Positions 54,727 to 64,000 of a stretch of DNA of 64,000 nt are shown here, one piece after another. Position numbers and translations under genes: made by a program. A model generated the notes under the pieces. That model saw only the letters and a list, made by a program, of their open reading frames with translations. It had not been told where the DNA came from and ran no database searches. This DNA is from VFMC01 sp963791635. Lineage in GTDB: Bacteria; Actinomycetota; Acidimicrobiia; Acidimicrobiales; Ilumatobacteraceae. Where the stretch lies: contig CAWBTC010000005.1 in assembly GCA_963791635.1 (NCBI GenBank), positions 1,116,001 to 1,180,000 of the forward strand, given 5' to 3'. Within the stretch, counting starts at the first letter, position 1; every line of letters begins with the position of its first letter.

Positions 54727-55479
54727 ATGGGACGAACCGTTGCGTTGTTGAACCAGAAGGGTGGAGTGGGCAAGACCACGGTCACCCTCGGCCTCGCATC
54801 TGCCGCAGCGCATCGTGGCGACCGGGTGCTGGTGGTCGACCTGGATCCGCAGGCATCGGCCACCTGGGTGCTGGGCATCGATCCGGCAGACGCGGAGCTG
54901 ACCACCGCCGACGTCTTGACCAACTCCCCTGCCGCCGACGCGATCGTCGAGAGCGAGTGGAGCGATCTGATCCATCTCGTGCCGGGGTCGCCGCACCTCC
55001 AGGCCCGCGACGCGGGCACGCCCTCGCGGCTGCGCACGGCGCTCGCGCAGGTGTCGCATCACTACACCGCGATCCTGCTCGACTGCCCGCCATCGCTCGG
55101 CAACCTCACCACGAGCGCCCTGACCGCCGCAGACCATGCGGTCATCGTGATCGAGCCGTCGTCGCTCGGACTGCGCGGCATCGGTGCGGTGGCCGATCTG
55201 ATCGACGACGTGTGGGACACCCACAACGCGGAGCTCGAGCTCAGCGGGGTGATCGTCAACCGTGTGCCTGCAGTGAGCGGCGAGGCCGACCGGCGCACTG
55301 ACGAACTCGCCCGGATCGTCGGCAAGAAGGCGGTGTGGCAGCCCGTGGTCCCCCAGCGCGTGATCGTCAACCGGGCGATCGGTGACCGGCGATCGATCCA
55401 CAGCTACGGCAGCCGCAGCGCCGACGTGTCGGCCAGCTTCGACGCCCTCTGGAACAAGCTCCGCAGATCCATCCGCTGA
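54727..55479 (+). CDS. ParA/Soj-family ATPase (orphan)
   Basis: A 250-residue deviant Walker ATPase: MGRTVALLNQKGGVGKTTVTLGLASA, VLVVDLDPQASATWVLG, AILLDCPPSLGNLT and VIVNRV. Such ATPases position chromosomes, plasmids or protein complexes by dynamic binding to DNA or membrane. No parB or partner gene adjoins it, so it is not the chromosomal parAB pair; the cargo is unknown. ATG 54727 is chosen because the Walker region starts at once and CACACT lies 7 nt upstream; an earlier ATG at 54694 would add 11 residues. Its 3' end carries a stop-proximal repeat array and faces rnd. Confidence 0.88.
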   Translation: MGRTVALLNQKGGVGKTTVTLGLASAAAHRGDRVLVVDLDPQASATWVLGIDPADAELTTADVLTNSPAADAIVESEWSDLIHLVPGSPHLQARDAGTPSRLRTALAQVSHHYTAILLDCPPSLGNLTTSALTAADHAVIVIEPSSLGLRGIGAVADLIDDVWDTHNAELELSGVIVNRVPAVSGEADRRTDELARIVGKKAVWQPVVPQRVIVNRAIGDRRSIHSYGSRSADVSASFDALWNKLRRSIR

Positions 55480-55534
55480 CCCTTCGCTGACCCTTCACTG
55501 CGCCTTCGCTGAACTTCCGGTAGACCTTCGCTGA
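55477..55534 (+). repeat. Stop-proximal decamer array after the ParA-like gene
   Basis: The ParA stop TGA (55477-55479) is followed by CCTTCGCTGA at 55481-55490, 55503-55512 and 55525-55534, with a degenerate copy CCTTCACTG at 55492. The unit differs at one base from the CCTTCGTTGA unit after the Hsp70-like gene. Confidence 0.8.
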
Positions 55535-55548
55535 ACCGTTCGCCGGGC

Positions 55549-55606
55549 GACGGTCAGCCGGGCGACGGTCACCCGGGCGTCGGTCACCCGGCGGCGTCGG
55601 TCAACC
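55549..55606 (-). repeat. Stop-proximal 15-bp array after rnd
   Basis: On the minus strand the rnd stop is followed by units of type TGACCGACGCCCGGG; TGA triplets occur at 55603, 55586, 55571 and 55556, i.e. 15-17 bp apart. The array meets the ParA-side array, so both convergent genes end in repeats. Confidence 0.8.
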
Positions 55607-56803
55607 GGCGGCTGGGGCGATCGAGTCGGCGTTGTCGGCTGGCGCTGGAACACCGTCGGTCGATGCAGCGGTGGGGATCAGCTTCAGGCCCCCCTTGCCG
55701 TCGAACGTGAGGCCGGCGCGACCCTCCACGAGCGACCGAATGCCGTCACCCAGGAGCTCGGCCCGCCAACCGTGCGCGAGTCGGGCGTCGCTGTCGCCGC
55801 GCAACAGCGCGACGAGGTCGGACCGGGTGGCCAGCAGGGCGGTGTCGATCCGCTCAGCCCGCGCCACCTCGCTCACCCACGCCGACACCAAGGTGACGGC
55901 CGGGCGCAAGGAGCGATCGAGATCGTCGACGTCGGGCGAGGGTGACTGGACGTCTCGCGTGAGCCCGTCGGCCACGGCGGCGAGGATCTCGGCACCCATC
56001 GCGCCACGGCTGTGGCGCTCTTCGACGCCTCGGGCCTGCGACAGTTCGGCCTGCGATGTGGGGTGCTTCTGGGAGATGCCGAGGATCGCAAGGTCGGGCA
56101 GGATCTGGCGCACGGGCACGTCGACCGAGGCGGCCCGCCGCTCGCGCCACGCTGCCACCGACTGGGCGACCCCACGGGCCTTCGCCTTCAGCACCCGGAC
56201 GTCCTTCAACCGCAGCCAGGCATGCTCGGGATCAGAGGCACCAGTGGGTCGCGTTCGCAGTTCCTCGCACGCATCGAGCGCCCACTCGAGTCGGCCGAGC
56301 ACAGCGAGCTTCGCGGTGATGCGGTCGTGCAACTCGAACAGGTGGGCGACATCGCCGGCTGCGTACACCTGTTGGTCAGCGGTGAGGGGACGGCGCAACC
56401 AATCGGTGAGCCGATCGCCCTTCGAGGCCGTGACGCCGAGCTCGGCGTGCAGCAACGACAGCAGCGACGGCGTGCTGTAGCCGACGAAACCCGCAGCGAG
56501 CTGGGTGTCGAACATCCGCTCGGGCACGGTGGCGACACTGTGCGTGAGCACGTCGAGATCCTGCTGAGCGGCATGGAACACCGCGATTGCCGACGAGGCG
56601 AACAGACGCCGGATCGCGGCCATGTCGACGGCCAGCGGGTCGACGAGCACGATCTGATCGGCCCACCCGAGCTGCACCAACGCGAGCTTCGGGTAGTACG
56701 TGCGCTCCCGGTGGAACTCGGTGTCGATCGCATACCGCGGTTGGGCACACAGAGTGTCGATGACGTCTTCGAACTCGGCTTGCGTTGCAACCCAACGATG
56801 CAT
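55601..56803 (-). CDS. rnd: Ribonuclease D
   Basis: 3'-5' exoribonuclease for tRNA maturation. The 400 residues show the DEDD exonuclease motifs YAIDTEFHRERTYYPKLALVQL (Exo I), FHAAQQDLDVL (Exo II) and YAAGDVAHLFELHD (Exo III), then an HRDC domain (AWRERRAASVDVPVRQILPDLAILGIS). ATG 56803 overlaps the rhodanese stop as TGATG. Confidence 0.94.
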   Translation of the reverse strand: MHRWVATQAEFEDVIDTLCAQPRYAIDTEFHRERTYYPKLALVQLGWADQIVLVDPLAVDMAAIRRLFASSAIAVFHAAQQDLDVLTHSVATVPERMFDTQLAAGFVGYSTPSLLSLLHAELGVTASKGDRLTDWLRRPLTADQQVYAAGDVAHLFELHDRITAKLAVLGRLEWALDACEELRTRPTGASDPEHAWLRLKDVRVLKAKARGVAQSVAAWRERRAASVDVPVRQILPDLAILGISQKHPTSQAELSQARGVEERHSRGAMGAEILAAVADGLTRDVQSPSPDVDDLDRSLRPAVTLVSAWVSEVARAERIDTALLATRSDLVALLRGDSDARLAHGWRAELLGDGIRSLVEGRAGLTFDGKGGLKLIPTAASTDGVPAPADNADSIAPAAG

Positions 56804-57141
56804 CACGAAGGCTGATCTCCCACGACAACTCGATGGCCGGCCTGGGTCCACGCGATCATCCCACCCGCGATGTTCACCGTGACGACGCCGTTGGAGGCAA
56901 GGAACTCTGCGGCGCGCATGCTGCGGCCGCCCACCTTGCAGATCACGTAGGTGGCGACGCCCTCGGGGCTGCGGAACACGTCGACGTGGTCGGCGACGGT
57001 CCCCAACGCGACGTGGATGGCCCCCGGCACATGACCCGAGACGTACTCGTCGCTCTCACGGACGTCGATCACGCGCACGGCACGCTGCACGTCCTGCAGG
57101 GAGTCTGCAAGCACGTCGACCGACACTTCCGCAATGCTCAT
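56803..57141 (-). CDS. Rhodanese-domain protein
   Basis: A 112-residue single-domain sulfurtransferase-like protein with VRVIDVRESDEYVSGHVPGAIHVALG and the active-site loop VICKVGGRSMRAAEFLASNG, where the catalytic cysteine is present. It is cytosolic. ATG 57141 lies 7 nt after TAACGT, supporting this start over one three codons upstream. It is cotranscribed with rnd. Single rhodanese domains move sulfur or act in redox; the partner is unknown. Confidence 0.9.
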   Translation of the reverse strand: MSIAEVSVDVLADSLQDVQRAVRVIDVRESDEYVSGHVPGAIHVALGTVADHVDVFRSPEGVATYVICKVGGRSMRAAEFLASNGVVTVNIAGGMIAWTQAGHRVVVGDQPS

Positions 57142-57148
57142 GGCGGGC

Positions 57149-57154
57149 ACGTTA
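57149..57154 (-). promoter_or_regulatory. Candidate leaderless -10 box of the rhodanese-rnd operon
   Basis: TAACGT on the minus strand, 7 nt before ATG 57141; the same hexamer as the sugar transferase promoter. Confidence 0.55.
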
Positions 57155-57163
57155 CCTGCTCGT

Positions 57164-57748
57164 TCATGCCCTCCGACCCAGATCGGCCGGGCTGTTCACG
57201 TTCCCCAGTGCCGCTGCGGGCACCGCCACCTCGACGACGCGCAGACCCCGAACAGCTCGGTGGACTGCTCGTTCACCGGCGCCGAAGCACTCGTCGAGCG
57301 TCGCCGCAGCAGACGGCCACCACAACGCGCACAGGGGTTCGAGCCGATCGGAGCGGGCGATCACCACGTCGAGGTCCTCCCGGTCCGCGTAGGCGAGCAG
57401 CAGGCCCAGCGCGGTGGGATCCAGCCACGCCAGATCGGTGGCCACGACCAACGTCGGTGCACCGGTCACGCCGAGCGCCGAGACGATGCCTCCCAATGGG
57501 CCCTCGCCCGGGAAACGATCCGCCACCACGGTCAGCCCGGCGCCGGTCAACCTGTCGACGTCGCCGCCGATGGCGAACACCGGCGAACAGCCGGCCGCGA
57601 CGAGCGCGGCAGCAACCCGCCGCACCATCACCTCGCCGTCGACTTCGACGAACGCCTTGTCGCGGCCCATCCGACGGCTCGCGCCCCCGGTGAGCACCGC
57701 ACCGGCGTAGCCGAGCGACGCCGGCATCGGGACGTGCGCGTCAGTCAC
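57164..57748 (-). CDS. mobA: Molybdenum cofactor guanylyltransferase-like protein
   Basis: Nucleotidyltransferase of the MobA family, which adds GMP to molybdopterin. The 194 residues carry GAVLTGGASRRMGRDKAFVEVDG (nucleotide-binding loop), VADRFPGEGPLGGIVSAL and VVATDLAWLDP (metal-binding Asp). Start GTG 57748 overlaps the DUF3151 gene by 8 nt; ATG 57727 is an alternative. Together with the mog-like gene at 21 kb it suggests molybdoenzymes in this organism, though related proteins can act on other cofactors. Confidence 0.85.
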   Translation of the reverse strand: MTDAHVPMPASLGYAGAVLTGGASRRMGRDKAFVEVDGEVMVRRVAAALVAAGCSPVFAIGGDVDRLTGAGLTVVADRFPGEGPLGGIVSALGVTGAPTLVVATDLAWLDPTALGLLLAYADREDLDVVIARSDRLEPLCALWWPSAAATLDECFGAGERAVHRAVRGLRVVEVAVPAAALGNVNSPADLGRRA

Positions 57749-58202
57749 CCGACTCCGGAATGCCACCCGGATCGAGCTGAGCCATGAACAGGGCGATCCG
57801 CTCCGCTTCGTCGATCTCTCCGATCAACGCCGCCATCTGGCCGAGGCCACGCAGCGAGCGCAGGAACCCCCGATTCGTGGGCTCTGCCCAACGCACGTAC
57901 CCCGACCCCCGCCAGCCATTGGCACGCAGCGTGTCGAGGCCGCGGTGGTACCCGACGCGGTAGGCGGCGTAGCGCTCGATCGGGTCACGACCGAGATCAC
58001 CGATCGTGGCCCACGCGTCGAGGTATCGGGGGAACGAGGCGACCACCTCACTGACGCGGGCGTGGCGGACCTCGTCAGGAGCGCTCATCGCCTGCTGCAG
58101 TGCGTGGCGCTGGGTCGGATCCGCAGGCGGCAACACGGTGCTCGGGAGGCCACTGCCGCTGAGGTTGATGGGTCGGCTGTCACCGGCGATGGGGTCACTC
58201 AT
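57741..58202 (-). CDS. DUF3151-family protein
   Basis: A 153-residue cytosolic protein specific to actinobacteria. Diagnostic sequence: ERYAAYRVGYHRGLDTLRANGWRGSGYVRWAEPTNRGFLRSLRGLG, then IDEAERIALFMAQLDP. It is helical and TPR-like. Its function is unknown. It is the first gene of a run with mobA and is divergent from the small membrane protein gene. Confidence 0.88.
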   Translation of the reverse strand: MSDPIAGDSRPINLSGSGLPSTVLPPADPTQRHALQQAMSAPDEVRHARVSEVVASFPRYLDAWATIGDLGRDPIERYAAYRVGYHRGLDTLRANGWRGSGYVRWAEPTNRGFLRSLRGLGQMAALIGEIDEAERIALFMAQLDPGGIPESGD

Positions 58203-58221
58203 GATCGACCACGCTAGGCCC

Positions 58222-58227
58222 TACTGT
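58222..58227 (+). promoter_or_regulatory. Candidate -10 box of the small membrane protein gene
   Basis: TACTGT, 6 nt before ATG 58234; no ribosome binding site. Confidence 0.45.
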
Positions 58228-58233
58228 CTGACC

Positions 58234-58570
58234 ATGCTCGCTCTCGCTCTCGCCCTCGGCAGCGCCAGGCATCTCGGCATCGGGATCGTCGTCGTGTTCG
58301 TCGTGCTCGCAGTGGTGTCGGCCGCGGTGATCACGAACATCACCACCAAGATCGTGTCGATGTTGCTCTTCGCCGGGTTCGCGCTCGGGGTGTGGACGCA
58401 GCGCACCAACCTGTCGGAGTGCGCGGAACAGGCGAAAGCGAAGGTCACCGTCGGCGACACCGAGCGCGACCACCTGCACGTTCTTCGGCGTCGAGGTCGA
58501 CCTGCCCGGCGTTCCCGACATCGACGTGCCGGACATCGACGTGCCGAGCACCGAATACACCGACGCCTGA
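58234..58570 (+). CDS. Small membrane protein with VPDIDVP tail, frameshifted
   Basis: MLALALALGSARHLGIG is followed by two hydrophobic segments (IVVVFVVLAVVSAAVITNI and SMLLFAGFALGVWTQR) and a soluble part with CAEQAKAKVTVGD. The frame is then lost near 58455-58475; in the next frame CTFFGVEVDLPGVPDIDVPDIDVP and a clean TGA follow. Dropping one base joins the halves (span 3n+1) into about 111 residues with two cysteines on the soluble side. The repeated PDIDVP tail is coherent and unlikely by chance. Family not recognised. Confidence 0.6.
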
Positions 58571-58590
58571 CCACCTGACCGTTGGGCCGG

Positions 58591-59393
58591 TCAGGGAGCG
58601 AGCGAGTCGAGCAGCGGATGGACGAGGCGCTCGGCGAACAGCGCGGCGTGACTCAACGGCGCGTCGTGGCGGCAGTCGGGCAGCTCCACCACCCGGGCAC
58701 CGGCGATCTGTTCGGCCACGTGGTGCATGCCACGCTGATGATGCGGGGACCCGAGGGAGCCGTAGCCGGCGATCACGGGTACCCGAATGCGGTCGGCCGT
58801 CCACGGCTCGTTCGCCCGCAGGTCGTTCAGTTCAGCCACCATCGCCAGTCCTTCGATCCGCCTCGTGGTCCGCGTGCGCTCGGGCAACGCCTCCCATCGG
58901 GTGTCTCCGATCATGCGGCGCATGAACCCCTCTGCTGCGGCCTCGGGGTCGGCGGCCGATGCGACGGCGGCGCCACCAGCGGTGTTCGCCGGCCACCACG
59001 ACTCCCACGACAGCGGGGTCTCGTAGATGGCGACGGCACGCACCAGGTGTGGGTGCCGCGCGGCGAGGGCGAGCGCGACGTTGCCGCCGTAGCTGTGGCC
59101 GACGAGCACTGCGGGACGACCACCCAACACACCGACCAGGTCGTCCACCTGGTGGGCCATGTCGAACGGTCCCGGGTGCATGCCGTGCTCGGGCACCGAA
59201 CGCCCGTACCCGCGGCGGTCGTAGCGCGCGACGCGATGTGCGCGATCGAACTGTCGGCTCAGCTTGAGCATCGCTGTGGATCGGTCCATCGATCCATGCA
59301 CGAGCGCCACCAGCGCAGCACCCTCGAGACCGGCCTCGGCGGCCCAGATCGGAACGTCGGCGGCGCGGGCTGGGACAGGCGCGCCATCGGAGG

Positions 59394-59397
<4 letters not shown>
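58591..59397 (-). CDS. Alpha/beta-hydrolase fold protein
   Basis: A 268-residue hydrolase with LVALVHGSMDRSTAM (oxyanion-hole HG), ARYDRRGYGRS, the nucleophile elbow VLVGHSYGGNVAL (Ser), and a likely catalytic His in LPDCRHDAPLSHA. No signal peptide. Substrate cannot be inferred. ATG 59397 overlaps the pyk stop (ATGA), so it is expressed with pyruvate kinase. Confidence 0.9.
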
Positions 59398-60830
<1,433 letters not shown>

Positions 60831-60935
60831 CTCCCTATTCAAGCCTGCTCGTCCGAGGCGGCGCGGTTCTTGACGCCGCGCCCGTTCGTGGTGCTTGACT
60901 GCCACCGCCCAGGTCGGGCCTGCTAATCAGGAGGG

Positions 60936-61574
60936 ATGGAGCTTCTTCTCATTCGACATGGTCTGCCGATCCGGCGCGAGCTGGAATCCGGCATTGCCGA
61001 TCCGGAGCTCTCCGAAGCCGGGCACGCCCAGGCGCAGCACATGGCCGAGTACCTCAGCAGCGAACCGCTCGATGCCGTCTACGCCAGTCCGCTTCGACGG
61101 GCGTTCCAGACCGCCCAGCCGCTGGCAGCGTCCCAGGGTCGCGAGATCGTCGTCGTCGACGCAGTCGCCGAGTGGGATCGGAACTCCAGCGAGTACGTGC
61201 CGATCGAGGAGCTGAAGGCAGCGAACGACCCGCGTTGGCAGTCGATGCTCAAGGGCGAGTGGACGGTGCACGAGGAGTCACCGCAAGAGTTCCGGGCGCG
61301 CGTCGTCGGGGCGGTGGAGGAGCTGGTCGAAGCCCACTCGGGGCATCGCATCGCGGTCGTCTGCCACGGTGGCGTGATCAACGGCTACTTGAGCCACATC
61401 CTGGGTCTCGGTGAGACCGACAACGGCTTCCAACAGGGCTTCTTCTACCCGAACTACACCTCGATCCACCGGGTGGCAGCCGCCCGCAGTGGCGAGCGTT
61501 CCGTCGTCACGATCAACGAGACGTCGCACCTGCGCAGCACCGGCCTGCCGATGGGTCTGTTCCAGGGAACGTGA
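60936..61574 (+). CDS. Histidine phosphatase superfamily protein (phosphoglycerate-mutase-like)
   Basis: A 212-residue protein with MELLLIRHGLPIRRE (phosphate-accepting RHG), YASPLRRAFQTAQPLA and VVCHGGVINGYLSHILGL (second catalytic His). These are phosphatases or cofactor-dependent mutases; length and the VVCHGGVIN context fit a general phosphatase. The last codons overlap the M18 aminopeptidase start as GTGA, so they are co-translated. Confidence 0.9.
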   Translation: MELLLIRHGLPIRRELESGIADPELSEAGHAQAQHMAEYLSSEPLDAVYASPLRRAFQTAQPLAASQGREIVVVDAVAEWDRNSSEYVPIEELKAANDPRWQSMLKGEWTVHEESPQEFRARVVGAVEELVEAHSGHRIAVVCHGGVINGYLSHILGLGETDNGFQQGFFYPNYTSIHRVAAARSGERSVVTINETSHLRSTGLPMGLFQGT

Positions 61575-62845
61575 CGACGCAGATGGGCACGATCGACGAC
61601 CTCATCTCGTATCTCGACGCGTCGCGATCGCCATGGCACGCGGCTGGCTCCACGACGACCGCTCTGATCGCGGCGGGCTTCCAGCCACTCGCCGCCGGGG
61701 AGGACTGGATCGAGCTGCCCGACGCCGGATTCGTCGTGTCGGGCGCGTCGGTGATCGCGTTCCGTCTCGCCGGCGAGGCCGACGCGACACCGTTTCGCGT
61801 CGTGGGTGCCCACACCGACTCGCCCTGTCTGCGGATCAAGCCTCGGCCCGACACCGGCCAGCTCGGTTGGAAGCAGCTCGGCGTCGAGGTCTACGGCGGC
61901 GTCCTGTTGAACTCGTGGCTCGACCGCGACCTCGGGATCTCCGGACGGGTGGTGCTCCGCGACGCCTCCGTTGCAGACATCACGATCGACGAAGCGGTGT
62001 GCCGCGTCCCGCAGCTCGCCATCCATCTCGACCGCGAGGTCAACGAAAAGGGCGTGCAACTCGACAAGCAGCAGCACCTCACGCCGGTGTGGGGCACGGG
62101 TGCATCGCGTCAGGGCGAGTTCCGTGAGTGGCTCGCGACGCAGCTCGCCGTCGATGCAGCCGAGATCGGCTGGTGGGAGTTGTGCTTGTTCGATCGCACC
62201 CCGGCATCGGTCCTCGGAGCCGACTCGTCGCTGCTCGCGAGCGGGAGGCTCGACAACCAGCTCTCGTGCTGGGCGGCCACCGATGCGCTGATCGCAGCGT
62301 CGCCCGCCGCCCGTCATCATCAGGTCATCGCACTGTTCGACCACGAAGAAGTGGGCAGCGAGAGCACGACCGGCGCGGCCGGCCCGCTGCTCGAGCACGT
62401 GCTGGAGCGGATCTCGCTCGCCCGAGGGGTGTCGCGTTCGGCCCACCTCGCTGCGCTGACGGCGTCATCGTGCCTGTCGGCCGACAACGCCCATGCAGTG
62501 CACCCGAACTACGCGGATCGGCACGAGCCTGGCCATCGACCGATCGTGAACCAGGGGCCGGCGCTCAAGGTCAACTCGAATCAGCGCTATGCCACCGGGG
62601 CCGCCACCGCTCAGGAGTTCCAGCGTGCGTGCGAATCGGTCGGAGTGCCGTGGCAGGTGTTCGTCAGTCGGAACAACATGCCGTGTGGCAGCACGATCGG
62701 CCCGATCACGGCGACACGGTTGGGTATCGACACCGTCGACGTCGGCGTTCCCCAGTTGTCGATGCACTCCGCCCGCGAGCTGTGCGGCACGCAGGACCCG
62801 ATCCATCTTGCGAACGCAACCCGCAGCTGGCTCCAAGGCCCCTGA
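61571..62845 (+). CDS. apeB: M18-family aminopeptidase (aspartyl aminopeptidase type)
   Basis: Cytosolic zinc aminopeptidase, 424 residues. Metal and catalytic residues are visible in VVGAHTDSPCLRIKP (His), SGRLDNQLSCWAA (bridging Asp), ALFDHEEVGSEST (catalytic and metal Glu), SADNAHAVHPNY (Asp) and LSMHSARELCG (His). The start GTG 61571 overlaps the upstream gene by 4 nt. Its 3' end is followed by a repeat-rich, symmetric region shared with the convergent plsC. Confidence 0.93.
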   Translation: MTTQMGTIDDLISYLDASRSPWHAAGSTTTALIAAGFQPLAAGEDWIELPDAGFVVSGASVIAFRLAGEADATPFRVVGAHTDSPCLRIKPRPDTGQLGWKQLGVEVYGGVLLNSWLDRDLGISGRVVLRDASVADITIDEAVCRVPQLAIHLDREVNEKGVQLDKQQHLTPVWGTGASRQGEFREWLATQLAVDAAEIGWWELCLFDRTPASVLGADSSLLASGRLDNQLSCWAATDALIAASPAARHHQVIALFDHEEVGSESTTGAAGPLLEHVLERISLARGVSRSAHLAALTASSCLSADNAHAVHPNYADRHEPGHRPIVNQGPALKVNSNQRYATGAATAQEFQRACESVGVPWQVFVSRNNMPCGSTIGPITATRLGIDTVDVGVPQLSMHSARELCGTQDPIHLANATRSWLQGP

Positions 62846-63006
62846 TCCGAGTCCCACAGGTTCACCCGAGTCCCACACGCCCAGCCGAGTCCCACAGGTT
62901 TGATCCGAGTGTCAGCCGCCACCCCGGGGTGGCGCGTGGCACTCCGGTCGACCTCGTGCGACTCGGGCGGACCCGGTGCGACTCGGGCGGACCGCTGCGA
63001 CTCGGA
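62846..63006. terminator. Symmetric repeat region between convergent apeB and plsC
   Basis: From the apeB side: CCGAGTCCCACAGG-type units at 62847, 62866, 62885 and a weaker one at 62905. From the plsC side the same motif on the other strand (GCGACTCGG) at 62997, 62978, 62958 and a weaker copy near 62942. In the exact centre is the perfect 18-bp palindrome CGCCACCCCGGGGTGGCG (62917-62934). The region could fold into a long cruciform and is a good candidate for a bidirectional terminator, although U tracts are missing. Confidence 0.6.
62917..62934. repeat. 18-bp perfect palindrome
   Basis: CGCCACCCCGGGGTGGCG, centred at 62925.5, the midpoint of the apeB-plsC gap. Confidence 0.85.
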
Positions 63007-63678
63007 TCAGAGCTTGGCGTTGGCGGCGTCGAGGAGACGCTGGAGCTCGCTGTGGAGGACGGCCGACAGCTCGCGCACGGCGATCCGTTGTGCCTTGCCC
63101 GTCTCGCCGGTCGGCACCCGGATCGGGGCACCGACGATGACATGGATCTTGCGGGGGTAGATGAACTTCGCACCCTTCGGCATGGCCCGCTCGCTGCCAG
63201 CGATCGCGACGGGGATGATCGGCACGCCAGCCTTCACCGCGATGTAGGTGGCGCCGTCGAACAACGGCTGGACCACCGGGCCGGCTTTGCGCTCGCCCTC
63301 GGGGAACAGCACGAGCGGCTCTCCGCCGTTCAGCACATCGATGCACCGCTTGAGCGCCTCGCGGTCGGCGGAGCCGCGGGTGACAGGAAAGCCACCGAGG
63401 GCGGACAACAGCCGACCGAAGTGCCGGTTCTTCCAGTACTTGTCAGCACCCATGAAGCGCATTCGCCGCCCGGTCACTCCGGACGAGATCGGTGTGTCGA
63501 GGATGCTGCGGTGCACCGGGGCCAGCAGGAACGGCCCCTCGTCCGGGATGTGCTCCCGACCCACCACGGCCATCCTGCACCACGTGCGACAGAACGTCAC
63601 CACGACGAAGCGCACGAACTGGTACGCGGCCCTGTCGAGGCGACCATTGCCGGCGAGCTCTGTGTTGATCCTGGTCAC
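63007..63678 (-). CDS. plsC: 1-acyl-sn-glycerol-3-phosphate acyltransferase family protein
   Basis: Membrane-associated acyltransferase of phospholipid synthesis, 223 residues. The HX4D catalytic motif is in APVHRSILDTP, the glycerol-phosphate motif in LVLFPEGERKAG, and VPIIPVAIAGSER is the fourth family motif. A hydrophobic stretch near residues 20-30 may anchor it. GTG 63678 overlaps the cmk stop (GTGA); cmk-plsC adjacency is common in actinobacteria. Confidence 0.92.
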   Translation of the reverse strand: MTRINTELAGNGRLDRAAYQFVRFVVVTFCRTWCRMAVVGREHIPDEGPFLLAPVHRSILDTPISSGVTGRRMRFMGADKYWKNRHFGRLLSALGGFPVTRGSADREALKRCIDVLNGGEPLVLFPEGERKAGPVVQPLFDGATYIAVKAGVPIIPVAIAGSERAMPKGAKFIYPRKIHVIVGAPIRVPTGETGKAQRIAVRELSAVLHSELQRLLDAANAKL

Positions 63679-64000
63679 GCTGCTCCCACTCCCCTGCTCA
63701 ACAACGTCTCGATGGTTGCGAGCACGCCGTCGATGCTCAGCCCGGTCGTGTCGAGCACGTACGAGCCGTCGGCCTGCACCAGCGGGCTGTCGGACCGATT
63801 GCTGTCAGAGCCATCACGAGCGGCGATCGCTGCTTCGATCTCGTCGACGTCGCCGCCCGCTTCGGCGACCCGACGCTCGGCGCGCACCCGGGGCGAGGCG
63901 GTGAGGTACAGCTTCAACGGCGCATCGGGGAAGACGACCGACCCGATGTCGCGCCCCTCGATCACACCTCCGCCCCGTCGAGTCGCCCACGCCCGCTGCC
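63675..64000 (-). CDS. cmk: Cytidylate kinase, C-terminal part (cut by window edge)
   Basis: Phosphorylates CMP/dCMP. The visible ~107 C-terminal residues include QRAWATRRGGGVIEGRDIGSVVFPDAPLKLYLTAS (CMP-binding EGRDIG motif), VRAERRVAE, and DSNRSDSPLVQADGSYVLDTTGLSIDGV, the family C terminus. The N-terminal P loop lies outside the window. Confidence 0.93.
   Translation of the reverse strand, partial: QRAWATRRGGGVIEGRDIGSVVFPDAPLKLYLTASPRVRAERRVAEAGGDVDEIEAAIAARDGSDSNRSDSPLVQADGSYVLDTTGLSIDGVLATIETLLSRGVGAA

Overview
The window is about 64 kb of high-GC, gene-dense chromosomal DNA from an actinobacterium. The gene order carA-carB-pyrD-mihF-gmk-rpoZ-coaBC-metK-priA-def-fmt-rsmB, downstream of alaS-ruvX-mltG-aroE-aroC-aroK-aroB and aroQ-pepQ-efp-nusB, is the classic actinobacterial housekeeping run. 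A helicase-dead PriA, mIHF, DUF3151, DUF4230 and LPXTG proteins fit as well. I infer a free-living Acidimicrobiia-like lineage (Ilumatobacter type); the sequence alone does not fix the genus. No rRNA, tRNA, insertion sequence, prophage or CRISPR array was seen.

Layout. 1-3.8 kb: arginine operon argC-argB-argD-argF (minus strand, argJ absent, argF cut by the window edge). 4-12.7 kb: polyprenyl-phosphate sugar transferase, divergent Hsp70-like protein, DUF4230 protein, AlgH, a large LuxR-family ATPase regulator and a small ORF. 12.8-18.7 kb: translation genes pheT, pheS, an rRNA methyltransferase, rplT, rpmI and infC. 18.9-23.9 kb: DUF1844-like protein, alkyltransferase-like protein, cold-shock-like protein, hisG, mog, rsmB, fmt, def. 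24-39.9 kb: methyltransferase, priA, metK, coaBC, rpoZ, gmk, mihF, pyrD, carB, carA, DUF2079 protein, nusB, efp, pepQ. 39.9-50 kb: aroQ, two LPXTG wall proteins, GNAT, aroB, aroK, aroC, aroE, mltG, ruvX, alaS. 50-64 kb: Cys-rich protein, typA, GH13 glucosidase, ParA-like ATPase, rnd, rhodanese, mobA, DUF3151, small membrane protein, hydrolase, pyk, phosphatase, apeB, plsC, cmk.

Most genes sit on the minus strand in tight operons with ATGA, GTGA or TGATG overlaps, so translation is probably coupled. Shikimate, pyrimidine/carbamoyl phosphate, arginine and translation functions are grouped. Many operon-first genes show a TAnnnT -10 box exactly 6-7 nt before an ATG/GTG, so leaderless transcripts look common.

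Three window-wide features stand out. (1) Up to nine genes, several normally indispensable (carB, efp, mihF, argC), carry an apparent single-base frameshift; restoring one base gives the full-length family product each time, so consensus errors in the assembly are the simplest explanation. (2) Many genes are followed at or just after the stop codon by short tandem repeats whose units themselves contain TGA/TAG; at the apeB/plsC and parA/rnd convergent junctions both genes have such arrays. (3) pheST has a candidate attenuator made of a leaderless leader ORF and a hairpin followed by five U, and infC appears to start at the rare codon AUA.
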